From Hydrogenophaga intermedia (GTDB lineage: Bacteria > Pseudomonadota > Gammaproteobacteria > Burkholderiales > Burkholderiaceae_C), in the NCBI RefSeq assembly GCF_000723405.1, contig NZ_CCAE010000034.1, positions 1 to 50,843 on the forward strand: a stretch of DNA of 50,843 nt. Direction: 5' to 3'. The translations under genes and the position numbers were made by a program. Positions 19,946 through 28,581 of this stretch are shown here, piece after piece. The number at the start of each line of letters is the position of its first letter. Position 1 is the stretch's first letter. The notes below the pieces were generated by a model. It was not told where the DNA came from, did no database searches, and saw only the letters and a program-made list of their open reading frames with translations.

Positions 19946-20950
19946 ATGAAGTTCAAGACCCTCGCCGCCGTGATGGGCCTGGCCCTCGCGCTGCCTTTGG
20001 CCGCGCACGCGCAGAAGACGCTCAAGTACGCGCACTTCCAGCCCGCCAAGGACGACCAGCCCAAGCACGTCGCCGCGCTCGCGTTCAAGGAGCACGTGGA
20101 GAAAGCCACCAAGGGCTCCATCAAGGTCGAGATCTTCCCGGCCGGCCAGTTCGGCAAGGACCAGCCCACCATGGAGGCCCTGCGTCTGGGCACCCTGGAG
20201 ATGGCCGTGGCGCACGACGGCGCCATCGGCACCGTGCACAAGCCCATCGGCGTGCTGGGCATTCCCTTCCTGTACGACAACCACGAACACGCCTGGCGCG
20301 TGTACGACTCCGCGTGGCTCAAGGGCTTCTCCGACGACATGGTCAAGAAGACCGGCATTCGCGCGCTGGGCTTCGCCGACAACGGCGTGCGCCACTTCAC
20401 CAACAGCCTGCGCCCCATCCAGACGCCGGCCGACATGAAGGGCATGAAGATCCGCATCCAGCCCTCGCCGGTGTTCAAGGCGCTGGTTGAATCGCTGGGC
20501 GCCTCGGCCTCGGCCATTCCCTGGGGCGAGCTGCCCACCGCGCTGCAGCAGAAGGTGGTGGACGGCCAGGAGAACGGCGTGACCAACATCCTGGCCGCCA
20601 GCCTGTACCAGCACCAGAAGTACGCCACGCTGGACGGGCACGTCTGGTCCGTGCACGGCTACCTCGTCAGCGACCGCTTCTACACGCGCCTCACCGACGT
20701 CGAACGCAAGGCCGTGGACGAAGGCGTGCAGAAGGCCATGGCCATCCACCGCAAGATGACGGCCGAGCAGGACAACAACGCCAAGAAGATCCTGGAAGGC
20801 GTGGGCATGCAGGTCTATGTGCCTACCGCCGCGCAGATCGCCGAGTTCCGCAAGCTGGCCCAGCCGCCGGTGCGCCAGTGGGCCGAGAGCGAGATCGGCA
20901 AGGACTACGTGGACGCGCTGTTCAAGGCCGTGGAGGCAACCCGCAAGTGA
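19946..20950 (+). CDS. dctP: TRAP transporter solute-binding protein, DctP family
   Basis: This periplasmic binding protein of 334 residues has a Sec-type signal peptide (MKFKTLAAVMGLALALPLAA, then HAQ cleavage). DctP-family motifs are clear: AGQFGKDQPTMEALRLGTLE, NSLRPIQTPADMKGMKIRI (Arg pairing with a carboxylate is usual), and VVDGQENGVTNILAASLY. The conserved Arg suggests a carboxylate ligand. It belongs to the dctQM operon, and its stop is overlapped by the GTG start of the dehydrogenase, linking uptake with the first catabolic steps. Confidence 0.95.
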   Translation: MKFKTLAAVMGLALALPLAAHAQKTLKYAHFQPAKDDQPKHVAALAFKEHVEKATKGSIKVEIFPAGQFGKDQPTMEALRLGTLEMAVAHDGAIGTVHKPIGVLGIPFLYDNHEHAWRVYDSAWLKGFSDDMVKKTGIRALGFADNGVRHFTNSLRPIQTPADMKGMKIRIQPSPVFKALVESLGASASAIPWGELPTALQQKVVDGQENGVTNILAASLYQHQKYATLDGHVWSVHGYLVSDRFYTRLTDVERKAVDEGVQKAMAIHRKMTAEQDNNAKKILEGVGMQVYVPTAAQIAEFRKLAQPPVRQWAESEIGKDYVDALFKAVEATRK

Positions 20951-21924
20951 GCGATTCGACGCAGGGAGGCGGGCTCGCGCGGCTCGTCGTCGCGCTCGAC
21001 GACGGCTACGCGAGCTACGACCAGGAAGAGGCGGTGCTGGCCGCCGAGGGCGCGCGCTTCGCGCTGCGCCCCTGCAAGCGCGACCCGAAGCGCGCGCTGG
21101 ACGCCGCGCGCGAGGCCGACGTGGTGCTGGTGCGCGAGTCGCCGCTGCCACGCGAGGTGATCGAGGGCCTGTCGAGGTGCAAGGCCATCGTCCGCTACGG
21201 CATCGGCGTGGACAACATCGACCAGGTGGCCGCGAGCGAGCGCCGCATCATGGTGGCCAACGTGCCCGACTACGGCACCGACGAGGTGAGCTCGCAGGCC
21301 GTGGCGCTGGCGCTGGCGGTGTCGCGCCGCCTGTGGCTGCACGACCGCGAGGTGCGCGAAGGTCGCTGGTCCACCGGCGTGCTGCAGCCCATGTTCCGCC
21401 TGCGCGGGCGCACCCTGGGCCTGGTGGGCTTCGGGCGCATCGCGCGCATGACGCTGGAGAAGTTCGCCGGCTTCGGCTTCGCCCGCGTGCTGGTGAACGA
21501 CCCGCGCGCCGAACTGCCCGAGGGCGTGGAGCGCGCCGACATCGACACCCTGTGCGCCGAGTCCGACGTGATCTCGCTGCACGCGCCCTTCAACGCACAG
21601 ACGCGCCACCTCATCAACGCCGAGCGCATCGCGCGCATGAAGCCCACGGCCATTCTGGTGAACACCGCGCGCGGTGGCCTGGTGCACACCGACGCGCTGT
21701 ACGACGCCCTGGCCGCGCGCCGGATCCTCGGCGCGGGCCTGGACGTCTTCGAGCAGGAGCCGCCCGGCATCCACAAACTGTTCAGCCTGGACAACGTGGT
21801 GGTGAGCAACCACATGGGCTGGTACAGCGAGGAGGCCATGCGCGACCTGCAGCGCAAGACGGCCGAAGAAGCCGCGCGCGTGCTGCGCGGCGAGGCCCCA
21901 TTGAACTGGCTCAACCGGTGGTGA
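20947..21924 (+). CDS. D-isomer-specific 2-hydroxyacid dehydrogenase
   Basis: This NAD(P)-dependent dehydrogenase of 325 residues interconverts 2-hydroxy and 2-keto acids. It shows the Rossmann motif GLVGFGRIAR, the catalytic Arg in VNTARGG, the supporting Glu in DVFEQEP, and the catalytic His in SNHMGWYSEE. The start is taken as GTG 20947, which overlaps the dctP stop as GTGA. The upstream in-frame ATG would bury 23 codons in dctP. The N-terminal half shows the family's flavodoxin-like domain. In the operon it probably oxidises the imported hydroxy acid to a 2-keto acid for the aldolase, or acts in reverse. The substrate is unknown. Confidence 0.92.
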   Translation: MSDSTQGGGLARLVVALDDGYASYDQEEAVLAAEGARFALRPCKRDPKRALDAAREADVVLVRESPLPREVIEGLSRCKAIVRYGIGVDNIDQVAASERRIMVANVPDYGTDEVSSQAVALALAVSRRLWLHDREVREGRWSTGVLQPMFRLRGRTLGLVGFGRIARMTLEKFAGFGFARVLVNDPRAELPEGVERADIDTLCAESDVISLHAPFNAQTRHLINAERIARMKPTAILVNTARGGLVHTDALYDALAARRILGAGLDVFEQEPPGIHKLFSLDNVVVSNHMGWYSEEAMRDLQRKTAEEAARVLRGEAPLNWLNRW

Positions 21925-21976
21925 GGCCACTCGACACACCACTAAGCACACCCTCCCGATTTCAAGAAAGCACGAC

Positions 21977-22624
21977 ATGAAAGAACTGATCGACGGATTC
22001 AACCAGGTTGCCGTGGCCTCCGTGGCCGACGCGGTGGACAAGGTCTGCGGCAAGCGCGGCTACATGGCCACCTGCATCAAGCCGCGCATCAACGACAAAC
22101 GCATCTGCGGCCCGGCCGCCACCGTGCTCGAAGCGGCCACCGACGAGTTCGTGCCGCCGCAGCACGCGCTGGACCTGATCGACGAGGCCCCGGCGGGCAG
22201 CGTCATCGTCATCAGCATCGAAGGCGGCGAGCCCGACGTGGCGGTGTGGGGCGGGTTGATGACCGCTGGCGCCGTGGCCAATGGCCACGCGGGCGCCGTG
22301 CTGGACGGTGGCGTGCGCGACCTCACCGAGATCCGCCGCGACTACGGCTTCCCGGTGTATGCGCGCGACGTGAGCCCCGGCACCACGCTGGGCCGCTACC
22401 GCACCGTGGCTTCGCAGGTGCCGGTGCGCGTGGGCGACATCATGGTCCACCCCGGCGACATCGTGGTGGGCGACGTGGACGGCGTGGTGGTGGTGCCGCG
22501 CGCCCAGGCCGAGGAGGTGCTGAAGATGGCCAAGGAAATCGACGAGCGCGAACTGGAGCAGGCCAAGCTCATCATCGCGGAGAAATCGCTGCGCAAGGGC
22601 CTGGCCAAGTACGGCCGGATCTGA
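21977..22624 (+). CDS. RraA-family protein, probable 2-oxoacid aldolase/decarboxylase
   Basis: This small enzyme-like protein has 215 residues. Many RraA-family members outside enterobacteria are class II aldolases (4-hydroxy-4-methyl-2-oxoglutarate or 4-carboxy-4-hydroxy-2-oxoadipate aldolase) that release pyruvate, with oxaloacetate decarboxylase side activity. The active-site block is present: WGGLMTAGAVANGHAGAVLD, then GGVRD with the conserved Arg-Asp. VHPGDIVVGDVDGVVVVPR is also typical. The sequence is about 50 residues longer than E. coli RraA, with a helical C-terminal tail, as in the aldolases. It is not likely an RNase E regulator here. It sits in an organic-acid operon between a dehydrogenase and a sugar kinase. 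Confidence 0.9.
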   Translation: MKELIDGFNQVAVASVADAVDKVCGKRGYMATCIKPRINDKRICGPAATVLEAATDEFVPPQHALDLIDEAPAGSVIVISIEGGEPDVAVWGGLMTAGAVANGHAGAVLDGGVRDLTEIRRDYGFPVYARDVSPGTTLGRYRTVASQVPVRVGDIMVHPGDIVVGDVDGVVVVPRAQAEEVLKMAKEIDERELEQAKLIIAEKSLRKGLAKYGRI

Positions 22625-22625
22625 C

Positions 22626-23585
22626 ATGGGGGAAGGAGCGGTGGTGGCGCAAGATGCCCTCGACATCCTCGCCTTCGGCGAGGCCATGGTCGAGTTCAAC
22701 CAGACCGGGGAAGGCAACGGCCCCAGCAAAGGTCGTTTGTACCTGCAGGGCTTCGGCGGCGACACGTCCAACTTCGCCGTGGCCGCCGCGCGCCAGGGCG
22801 CGCGCGTGGGCTACCTGGGCGCGCTGGGCGACGACCCCTACGGCGCGATGCTGCGCCACCTGTGGGACGAGGAGGGCGTGGACCACGCGAGCGTGCTCGC
22901 CGACACCGCGGCCTTCACCGCCATCTACTTCGTCACGCACGACGAACGCGGCCACCACTTCAGCTTCTTCCGCACGGGCTCGGCCGCGAGCCGCTACACG
23001 GCCACGCAACTGCCGCGTGAGCGCATCGCGGCGGCGAAGGTCTTGCACCTCTCCGGCATCTCGCTCGCCATCTCCCCCACGGCCTGCGACACCGCCTACG
23101 CGGCCATGGCCATCGCGCGCGAGGCCGGCACGCTGATTTCCTTCGACACCAACCTGCGCCTGAAGCTCTGGCCGGTGGACCGCGCGCGCGCCGTCATGAG
23201 CGACGTCATCGCGCGCTGCGACATCTGCCTGCCGAGTTACGACGACGTGGTCGCCATCTTCGGTCTGACGGACCCCGACGCGCTGGTGGACCACTGCCTG
23301 CGCCTGGGGGCGAAGCAGGTGGCGCTGAAGCTCGGCGACAAGGGCGCGCTGGTGGCCGACGCGAATCAACGCCACCGCATCGACCCCTTCCCCTGCCAGC
23401 CGGTGGACGCCACCGGCGCGGGCGACGCCTTCGGCGGCGCCTTCGTCACGCGCCGCCTCGCCGGCGACAGCCTGCTCGACGCGGGGCGCTACGCGGCGGC
23501 GGTGGCGGCCTTGTCCACGCAGGGGTACGGCGCCGTGGCGCCGATCCCGCGCGCGGACGAGGTGCGCGCGCGGCTGGCGGACTGA
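22626..23585 (+). CDS. PfkB-family carbohydrate kinase (KDG-kinase-like)
   Basis: This ribokinase-fold kinase of up to 319 residues shows signature 1 as GFGGDTSNFAVAAARQGARV and signature 2 as DATGAGDAFGGAF, whose second Asp is the catalytic base. LAFGEAMVEFN near the start and FDTNLRLKLW in the middle resemble 2-keto-3-deoxygluconate kinases. ATG 22626 lacks a ribosome-binding site. GGAAGGAG at 22631-22638 sits well for GTG 22644, so the true protein may be six residues shorter. It follows the RraA gene by one base. With the dehydrogenase and aldolase it suggests catabolism of a sugar acid. Its stop abuts the convergent gene's stop (TGATCA). Confidence 0.9.
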   Translation: MGEGAVVAQDALDILAFGEAMVEFNQTGEGNGPSKGRLYLQGFGGDTSNFAVAAARQGARVGYLGALGDDPYGAMLRHLWDEEGVDHASVLADTAAFTAIYFVTHDERGHHFSFFRTGSAASRYTATQLPRERIAAAKVLHLSGISLAISPTACDTAYAAMAIAREAGTLISFDTNLRLKLWPVDRARAVMSDVIARCDICLPSYDDVVAIFGLTDPDALVDHCLRLGAKQVALKLGDKGALVADANQRHRIDPFPCQPVDATGAGDAFGGAFVTRRLAGDSLLDAGRYAAAVAALSTQGYGAVAPIPRADEVRARLAD

Positions 23586-24479
23586 TCAGGCGCCGTAGCG
23601 GCGCTCCAGTTCGGCCCAGCGCGGGAAGCCCACGATGCGCTTGTAGTCCTCGAAGCCCACGCCGCTGCCCACCATCTTCAGCTCGCCGCTGCGCAGGTCT
23701 TCCAGGCTGTCGACCATGGTCTTCACCGAGCGCATCAGCAGCGAGATGCCGTAGATGACGATGCGAAAGCCCAGGTCTTCCAGCTCTGCGGGCTTGAGGA
23801 TGGGCGTGCGCCCGCCTTCCAGCATGTTGGCCATCAGCGGCACGCCCTTCAGCGCGCGCCCCACCTGTTCCAGCTCGGCCACCGATTCGGGCGCCTCGAT
23901 GAAGATGCCGTCGGCGCCCGCGCGCGCGTAGCGCTCGCCGCGCCGCAGCGCCTCGTCCATGCCGATCACCTCGCGCGCGTCGGTGCGCGCGATGATGAAG
24001 GTGCGCGGGTCGCGCCGCTGCTCGGCGGCCGCGCGGATGCGCCGCTCCATCTCCTCGCAGGGCAGCAGCTCCTTGCCCACGATGTGGCCGCAACGCTTGG
24101 GCGAGACCTGGTCCTCGAAGAACAGGGCCTGCGCGCCCATGCGCTCGTAGGTGTGCACGGCGTGCACGACGTTCTTCACGTCGCCGTAGCCGTTGTCCAC
24201 GTCCACCAGCACTGGCAGGTCGGACACGGCCATGATGTCGCGGTATGCGGCGCTGAGCTCGCCGAGCGTGGCCAGGCCGATGTCGGGCAGGCCCAGACGC
24301 GCGCCCACCACCGGAAAGCCACCGATGAAATAGGCCTTGAAGCCGGCCTGCTGGATCAGCAGGGCGGAGATGGCGTCGTGCGCGCCGGGCAGCACCAGGG
24401 GGCGCTCGCTGGCGACGAGCTCGCGGAAGTGGGGATGGGGGGCGGTTTGCGGCGCGGCGGCCGTCGGGTCGAGGGACAT
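23586..24479 (-). CDS. isocitrate lyase/PEP mutase superfamily enzyme
   Basis: This TIM-barrel enzyme of 297 residues belongs to the 2-methylisocitrate-lyase, oxaloacetate-decarboxylase and PEP-mutase group. It shows the metal-site block VLVDVDNGYGD, EDQVSPKRCGH with the catalytic-loop Cys, ARTDAR, and DGIFIEAPES. The KRCGH loop is typical of lyases that cleave or decarboxylate 2-hydroxy acids. PEP mutase proper has a different loop, so phosphonate synthesis is not suggested despite the phn operon 7 kb away. The start at 24479 (MSLDPTAAAP) follows GAGG. It lies 5 bases after the Bug-type binding protein and is likely its operon partner. Confidence 0.88.
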   Translation of the reverse strand: MSLDPTAAAPQTAPHPHFRELVASERPLVLPGAHDAISALLIQQAGFKAYFIGGFPVVGARLGLPDIGLATLGELSAAYRDIMAVSDLPVLVDVDNGYGDVKNVVHAVHTYERMGAQALFFEDQVSPKRCGHIVGKELLPCEEMERRIRAAAEQRRDPRTFIIARTDAREVIGMDEALRRGERYARAGADGIFIEAPESVAELEQVGRALKGVPLMANMLEGGRTPILKPAELEDLGFRIVIYGISLLMRSVKTMVDSLEDLRSGELKMVGSGVGFEDYKRIVGFPRWAELERRYGA

Positions 24480-24484
24480 GGGGT

Positions 24485-25477
24485 TCACTGATCGATCTTG
24501 ATGTTGCCTGCCTTGATGACCGCGGCCCAGCGCTGGCCGTCCTCCTGAACGAGCCGCTCCAGCTCGCGCGGGCTGCCGCCCAGGGGCTCGGCGCCTTGCC
24601 GTTCGAACTGCGCGCGCAGGTCGGGGTCGCGCAGCACGGTGTTGATGTGTCGGTTGAGTTCGCCCACCACCTTGGCGTCCAGGCCGGCCGGGCCCATCAG
24701 AGCGAACCAGGTGGTGCCGTCGAAGCCCTCGAAGCCAGCCTCGCGCAGGGTGGGCAGGTCGGGCGCGAGTGGGGACCGCTGCGCGCTGCCGATGGCCAGG
24801 GCCTTCACCTTGCCGGCCTGGGACTGGGGCAGCGTCCACACGATGCTGTCGAAGGCGAAATCGATCTGGCCGCCGTTCAGGTCGGGCAGGGCCTGGATGC
24901 CGGTCTTGTACGGAATGTGTGTGGTGGGCAGCTTCGCGCGCTGCGCGAAGTCGGCGCCGATGAGGTGGGTGACCGAGCCATTGCCGCTGGACGAGTAGTT
25001 CAGGGGGGCGCTTCGGGCGCGCGCGGCCTGCAGGAACTCGGCCACAGTGGTCACCTTCAGCGCCGGGCTTACCACCAGCACGTTGGGCGCGGTGGCGATG
25101 CGCGCGATGGCGGTGAAGTCGCGCTGCACGTCGTAAGGGAGGGCGCGAAGCTGCGGCAGCACCGCGTGCGTGCTGCTGGTGGCCAGGAGGAAGGTGTAGC
25201 CGTCGGGCGCGGCCTTGGCCACGGCCTGCGCGCCGATGGAGCCGGCCGCGCCGGCGCGGTTGTCGATCACCACGGGCTGCTTGAGCGCGCTCGACAGCTT
25301 CTCGCCCACGACGCGCGCCAGCGCGTCGGTGCTGCCACCGGCGCCGAAGGGCACGATGAGGCGCAGCGGCCGCTCGGGCCAGGTGGCGTTCTGGGCGTGG
25401 GCGGGCGCGAGCAGCGCGGCCAGCAGGGCGAGGCCGCTGGCGCGCAGCCAGCGGGCGCGGTGGGGGGTGAAGGGCAT
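24485..25477 (-). CDS. Bug/TctC-type tripartite tricarboxylate binding protein
   Basis: This periplasmic binding protein of 330 residues belongs to the Bug family expanded in Burkholderiales. The signal peptide runs MPFTPHRARWLRASGLALLA to a cleavage near AHAQN. Family motifs include RLIVPFGAGGSTDALARVV, IDNRAGAAGSIGAQAVAKAA, DGYTFLLATSS, HIPYKTGIQALPDLNGGQID and LPTLREAGFEGFDGT. No TctA/TctB permease is adjacent, as is usual for Bug proteins. It starts the operon with the isocitrate-lyase-family gene and faces a LysR gene across 131 bp holding two T-N11-A boxes. The ligand is probably a carboxylate. Confidence 0.93.
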   Translation of the reverse strand: MPFTPHRARWLRASGLALLAALLAPAHAQNATWPERPLRLIVPFGAGGSTDALARVVGEKLSSALKQPVVIDNRAGAAGSIGAQAVAKAAPDGYTFLLATSSTHAVLPQLRALPYDVQRDFTAIARIATAPNVLVVSPALKVTTVAEFLQAARARSAPLNYSSSGNGSVTHLIGADFAQRAKLPTTHIPYKTGIQALPDLNGGQIDFAFDSIVWTLPQSQAGKVKALAIGSAQRSPLAPDLPTLREAGFEGFDGTTWFALMGPAGLDAKVVGELNRHINTVLRDPDLRAQFERQGAEPLGGSPRELERLVQEDGQRWAAVIKAGNIKIDQ

Positions 25478-25503
25478 GGCGTGTCTCCGGTTTGTGTTCT
25501 TGA

Positions 25504-25518
25504 ATGCACAGGGTTCAT
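25504..25518. promoter_or_regulatory. LysR box 1 (T-N11-A)
   Basis: ATGCACAGGGTTCAT contains a T-N11-A core (25505-25517) and partial dyad arms ATGnAC/GTnCAT. It matches box 2 at 14 of 15 positions. It lies 27 bases before the tctC-type gene's start and is the likely activation-side or autoregulatory contact of the divergent LysR protein. Confidence 0.55.
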
Positions 25519-25584
25519 GCAGACTGCGTCGCAATGTAGATAGCGTTCCGATGGCTTACAAATGATTTGTTTCCATTTCATCAG

Positions 25585-25599
25585 ATGCACAGGATTCAT
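25585..25599. promoter_or_regulatory. LysR box 2 (T-N11-A)
   Basis: ATGCACAGGATTCAT has the same T-N11-A core as box 1, 81 bp away in the same orientation, and lies 10 bases before the lysR start. Binding here would repress the regulator's own gene, a common LysR behaviour. Confidence 0.55.
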
Positions 25600-25608
25600 A
25601 ATTGACCG

Positions 25609-26529
25609 ATGGACTTCCGCCGCCTCGACCTGAACCTGCTGGTGGTTTTCGATGCCGTGCTCAGCGAACGCAGCGTCACGCGCGCGGCCGAGCGCCTGGC
25701 GCTCACGCAGCCGGCGGTGAGCCACGCGCTGTCGCGGCTGCGCGCGGCCTGCGGGGACCCGATCGTGGTGCGCCAGGGGCACGGCATGGTGCCCACGCCG
25801 AAGGCGGTGGCACTGCACCCCGAGGTGCGCGCCTTGCTGGCCCGCGCGCAACGCGTTTTCTCGCTGTCCAGCGCCTTCGATCCGCGCCAGTCGCAACGCC
25901 AGTTCCACGTCGGTTGTTCGGACCACGCGGCCCAGGCCCTGCTCGGCCCGGTGCTGCCGGCGTTGCTGCGCGATGCGCCCGGCGTGCGATTGCAACTGCT
26001 GCACGCGGGCCGCAGCAACGCGGCCGACCTGATCCGTGCCGGCACGCTCGATCTGGCGCTGGGCGTGTTCAACAGCGCGGACGACACCATCGAGGTGCGC
26101 ACCGTGCGCGAGTCGCCCTACGTGTGCCTGATGCGCGTCGGGCATCCGTTGGCTGGCGGGCGCTTCACGTTGGCGCGCTACCTCTCGGCCCAGCACCTGC
26201 AGGTGCTGGTGCAGCCTGGCGCGTTCGGCGGCATCGACCAGACCCTGGCGCGGCTCGGCCACGAGCGCGACATCCGCCTGGTGGCGCCGCACTTCGGCGC
26301 TGCCCTGGGTCTCTTGCAGGGCACCGATCTGGCGTTGACGGTGCCCGACGATCTGGCGCCCGGCACAAGCCTGCCGCCCGGCCTGCTGCGCCGCGCGGTG
26401 CCGTTCGACCTGGAGCCCTTTCGCCACCAGATCGCCATGAGCCGGCGCGCGAACGACGACCCGGGCGTGGCCTGGCTGGTATCGACGCTGGTCTCCGCGG
26501 CGTCGGCTCCGCGCGCGCGGCGGCGCTGA
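25609..26529 (+). CDS. LysR-family transcriptional regulator (NodD-like)
   Basis: This LysR-type regulator has 306 residues. The DNA-binding domain spans residues 1-65 (MDFRRLDLNLLVVFDAVLSE, RLALTQPAVSHALSRLRAA). The LDLNLL opening and long linker resemble NodD/NahR-type regulators of catabolic genes. The effector domain covers about 90-300. It is divergent from the Bug-type binding protein and isocitrate-lyase-family operon, with two matching T-N11-A boxes between them, so that operon is the likely target. It ends 18 bases before the convergent histidine-kinase gene. Confidence 0.92.
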   Translation: MDFRRLDLNLLVVFDAVLSERSVTRAAERLALTQPAVSHALSRLRAACGDPIVVRQGHGMVPTPKAVALHPEVRALLARAQRVFSLSSAFDPRQSQRQFHVGCSDHAAQALLGPVLPALLRDAPGVRLQLLHAGRSNAADLIRAGTLDLALGVFNSADDTIEVRTVRESPYVCLMRVGHPLAGGRFTLARYLSAQHLQVLVQPGAFGGIDQTLARLGHERDIRLVAPHFGAALGLLQGTDLALTVPDDLAPGTSLPPGLLRRAVPFDLEPFRHQIAMSRRANDDPGVAWLVSTLVSAASAPRARRR

Positions 26530-26547
26530 AACCGACGTCGCATCGGC

Positions 26548-28581
26548 TCAGGGCAACTCGATATCCGCCTTCGTGTCGGGCGTCGCGTCCGCGGTCGGCG
26601 CGCGCAGCTCGACGAAAAAGGTGCAGCCCTGGTCGGGCGCCGTTTCGCACCACAGCCGGCCTTCGTGGCGCTGCACCACGCGCTGCGCCAGCGCCAGGCC
26701 CATGCCCACGCCGTCGTAGTCCATGGAGTGGTGCTGCCGCTGGAACATCACGAACAGCGACTTGGCCTTGGCGAGGTCGAAGCCCACGCCGTTGTCGCGC
26801 ACGAAGACCGTGTGCACCCCGCCCGCGGTGGGCAGTTGGCCCACCTCGATGCGCGCCTGGGGCACGCGGCGCGTGAACTTGGCCGCGTTGTCGAGCAATT
26901 GGCCGAACACCTCGGCGAGCAGGATCGGATCGCCCGCCACCACGGGCAGCGCCGGGTCGATCACCCACTCGATCTCGCGCGGCGTGTTTTCCACCCGCAA
27001 ACGGCCCACGATGCCCATGATCAGCGGCGTGAGCGAGACCGGCGCCGGCTCGATCGCCACGCGACCCAGGCGCGCGTACTCCAGCAGGCCGTCGATCATC
27101 TGGCCCATGCGCTTGGCGGCGGTGCCGATGGCGGTCTGGAACTGCATCAGCTCATGGTGCTGCGCCGGGTCCAGCCCTTCCTGCGTGAGGGTGACGTACT
27201 GGCCGATGTGGCGCAGCGGCGCACGCAGGTCGTGCGCCACGGTGTACGAGAAGGCGTCGAGGTCGCGGTTGGCCGCGTCGAGTTGCTGGGTGCGCTCGGT
27301 CACGCGGCGCTGCAGTTCCTCGTTCAGGCGCGCCATCACGTCGGCCAGGCGCTTGGATTCGGTGAGGTCGCGTGTGATGACCGACAGGCCTTGCAGGTTG
27401 CCCTCGGCGTCGCGCAGCGCGGTCAGCGTGGCGTGCGACCAGAAGCGCGTGCCGTCGTGGCGCTGGCTCCAGCCCTCATGCTCGGCGTGCCCTTCCTCCA
27501 GGCAGACGTCCAGCATCACCTGTGTGTCGAGCCCGGCCAGGTCCTCGCCCTGCGGCTCGAACAGCGCGTCCAGCGCGCGGCCGAGGATCTGCCCGCGCTC
27601 GAAGCCGTGCAGCCGCTGCGCGCTGTCGGTCCAGTCGCTCACGCCGCCGTCGGGGTCGAGGAAGAAGATGGCGTGGTCGCGAATGGCGTGCGACATCAGC
27701 CGGAAGCGCTGCTCGCTGGCGTAGAGCTCGGCACTGCGCTGCGCCACGCGCTCTTCGAGGTCGAGGTTGGCGTTGAAGACGAAGTCCTCGGTGCGGCGCC
27801 GCTCGGTGATGTCGATCAACTCGATGAAGAAGCCGTGCACCCCGCCGTCGTGGCTGTCCGGCAGGTAGTGCACTTCGAAGTAGTGCGGCGTGCCGTCGGC
27901 GCCGGGGCGCTCGGCCTCGTGGCTGATGGCCTCGCCGTTGAGCGCCTTGGCCACGCGCGGCAGCACCTCGGGCAGCACCTCGGGCGCCAGCACGCGGCTG
28001 AGGTCGATGCCGATGACCGCGTCCGGGTCCAGGCCGTAGCCCGCCGCGTAGGCCGCGTTGCAGAAGCGGCAGACCAGGTCCTTGTCGTAGTAGGCCAGGC
28101 GCGAGGGCGTGCGGTCGGTGATGGCCTGCAGCAGGCGCATCCGCGCCACGATCTGGCGCTCGATGCGGTCGCGCCCGGTGACCTCGACCACTGCGGTGTG
28201 CGAGCGCAGGAAGCGCCCGCTGGCGTCGCGCACGGCGAGCGAGACCAGCTCCACGGTGAAGAAGGCGCCGTCCTTGCCGAACAGGCGCAGCGTCAGCGGC
28301 GGCGTGCGGCCTTGCGTGCGCAACTCGTGCAGGTGGTCGCGCAACTGGTTCAGGTCGGATTCGTCGCGCAGGCGCGCCAGCGTGGGGAAGTCCACGCCCC
28401 CGCCACGCGACAGGCGCTCGAGGTCGGCGCGGGAGTGGCCCAGCCAGTCGAGCAGGGTGTCGTTGATGGACTGCACGCGCAGTCCGGTGTCCAGCGCGAG
28501 CAGTCCGCACGGGGCGTTGTCCCACAGGGCATGGCCTTCGCCGATCGCGCGCTCGCTGGCCGCTGGTTCCATCTGTGCCAT
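26548..28581 (-). CDS. soluble PAS-domain sensor histidine kinase
   Basis: This kinase of 677 residues has no membrane segment, so it senses in the cytoplasm. PAS-like domains span about 18-135 (DNAPCGLLALDTGLRVQSIN), 145-262 and 288-410, joined by helical linkers. A HisKA domain carries His450 in SYTVAHDLRAPLRHIG, followed by HATPase_c with LDNAAKFT, VRDNGVGFD and GVGMGLALAQRVVQRHEG. The AHDLRAPLR form of the H-box is found in bacteriophytochrome-like and related kinases. The start ATG 28581 has GGGAGG six bases upstream; the longer in-frame ATG has none. No response regulator is adjacent. A PAS ligand or cofactor is not evident. Confidence 0.93.
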   Translation of the reverse strand: MAQMEPAASERAIGEGHALWDNAPCGLLALDTGLRVQSINDTLLDWLGHSRADLERLSRGGGVDFPTLARLRDESDLNQLRDHLHELRTQGRTPPLTLRLFGKDGAFFTVELVSLAVRDASGRFLRSHTAVVEVTGRDRIERQIVARMRLLQAITDRTPSRLAYYDKDLVCRFCNAAYAAGYGLDPDAVIGIDLSRVLAPEVLPEVLPRVAKALNGEAISHEAERPGADGTPHYFEVHYLPDSHDGGVHGFFIELIDITERRRTEDFVFNANLDLEERVAQRSAELYASEQRFRLMSHAIRDHAIFFLDPDGGVSDWTDSAQRLHGFERGQILGRALDALFEPQGEDLAGLDTQVMLDVCLEEGHAEHEGWSQRHDGTRFWSHATLTALRDAEGNLQGLSVITRDLTESKRLADVMARLNEELQRRVTERTQQLDAANRDLDAFSYTVAHDLRAPLRHIGQYVTLTQEGLDPAQHHELMQFQTAIGTAAKRMGQMIDGLLEYARLGRVAIEPAPVSLTPLIMGIVGRLRVENTPREIEWVIDPALPVVAGDPILLAEVFGQLLDNAAKFTRRVPQARIEVGQLPTAGGVHTVFVRDNGVGFDLAKAKSLFVMFQRQHHSMDYDGVGMGLALAQRVVQRHEGRLWCETAPDQGCTFFVELRAPTADATPDTKADIELP

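Noticed and set aside
18488..21151. An 887-codon minus-strand open frame opposite the TRAP operon
   Set aside because: The composition is His/Arg/Gln-rich low complexity, and the opposite strand encodes clear DctM and DctP proteins.
23586..24479. PEP mutase for phosphonate biosynthesis
   Set aside because: The catalytic loop KRCGH is of lyase/decarboxylase type, and the gene is linked to a Bug binding protein rather than to phosphonate genes.
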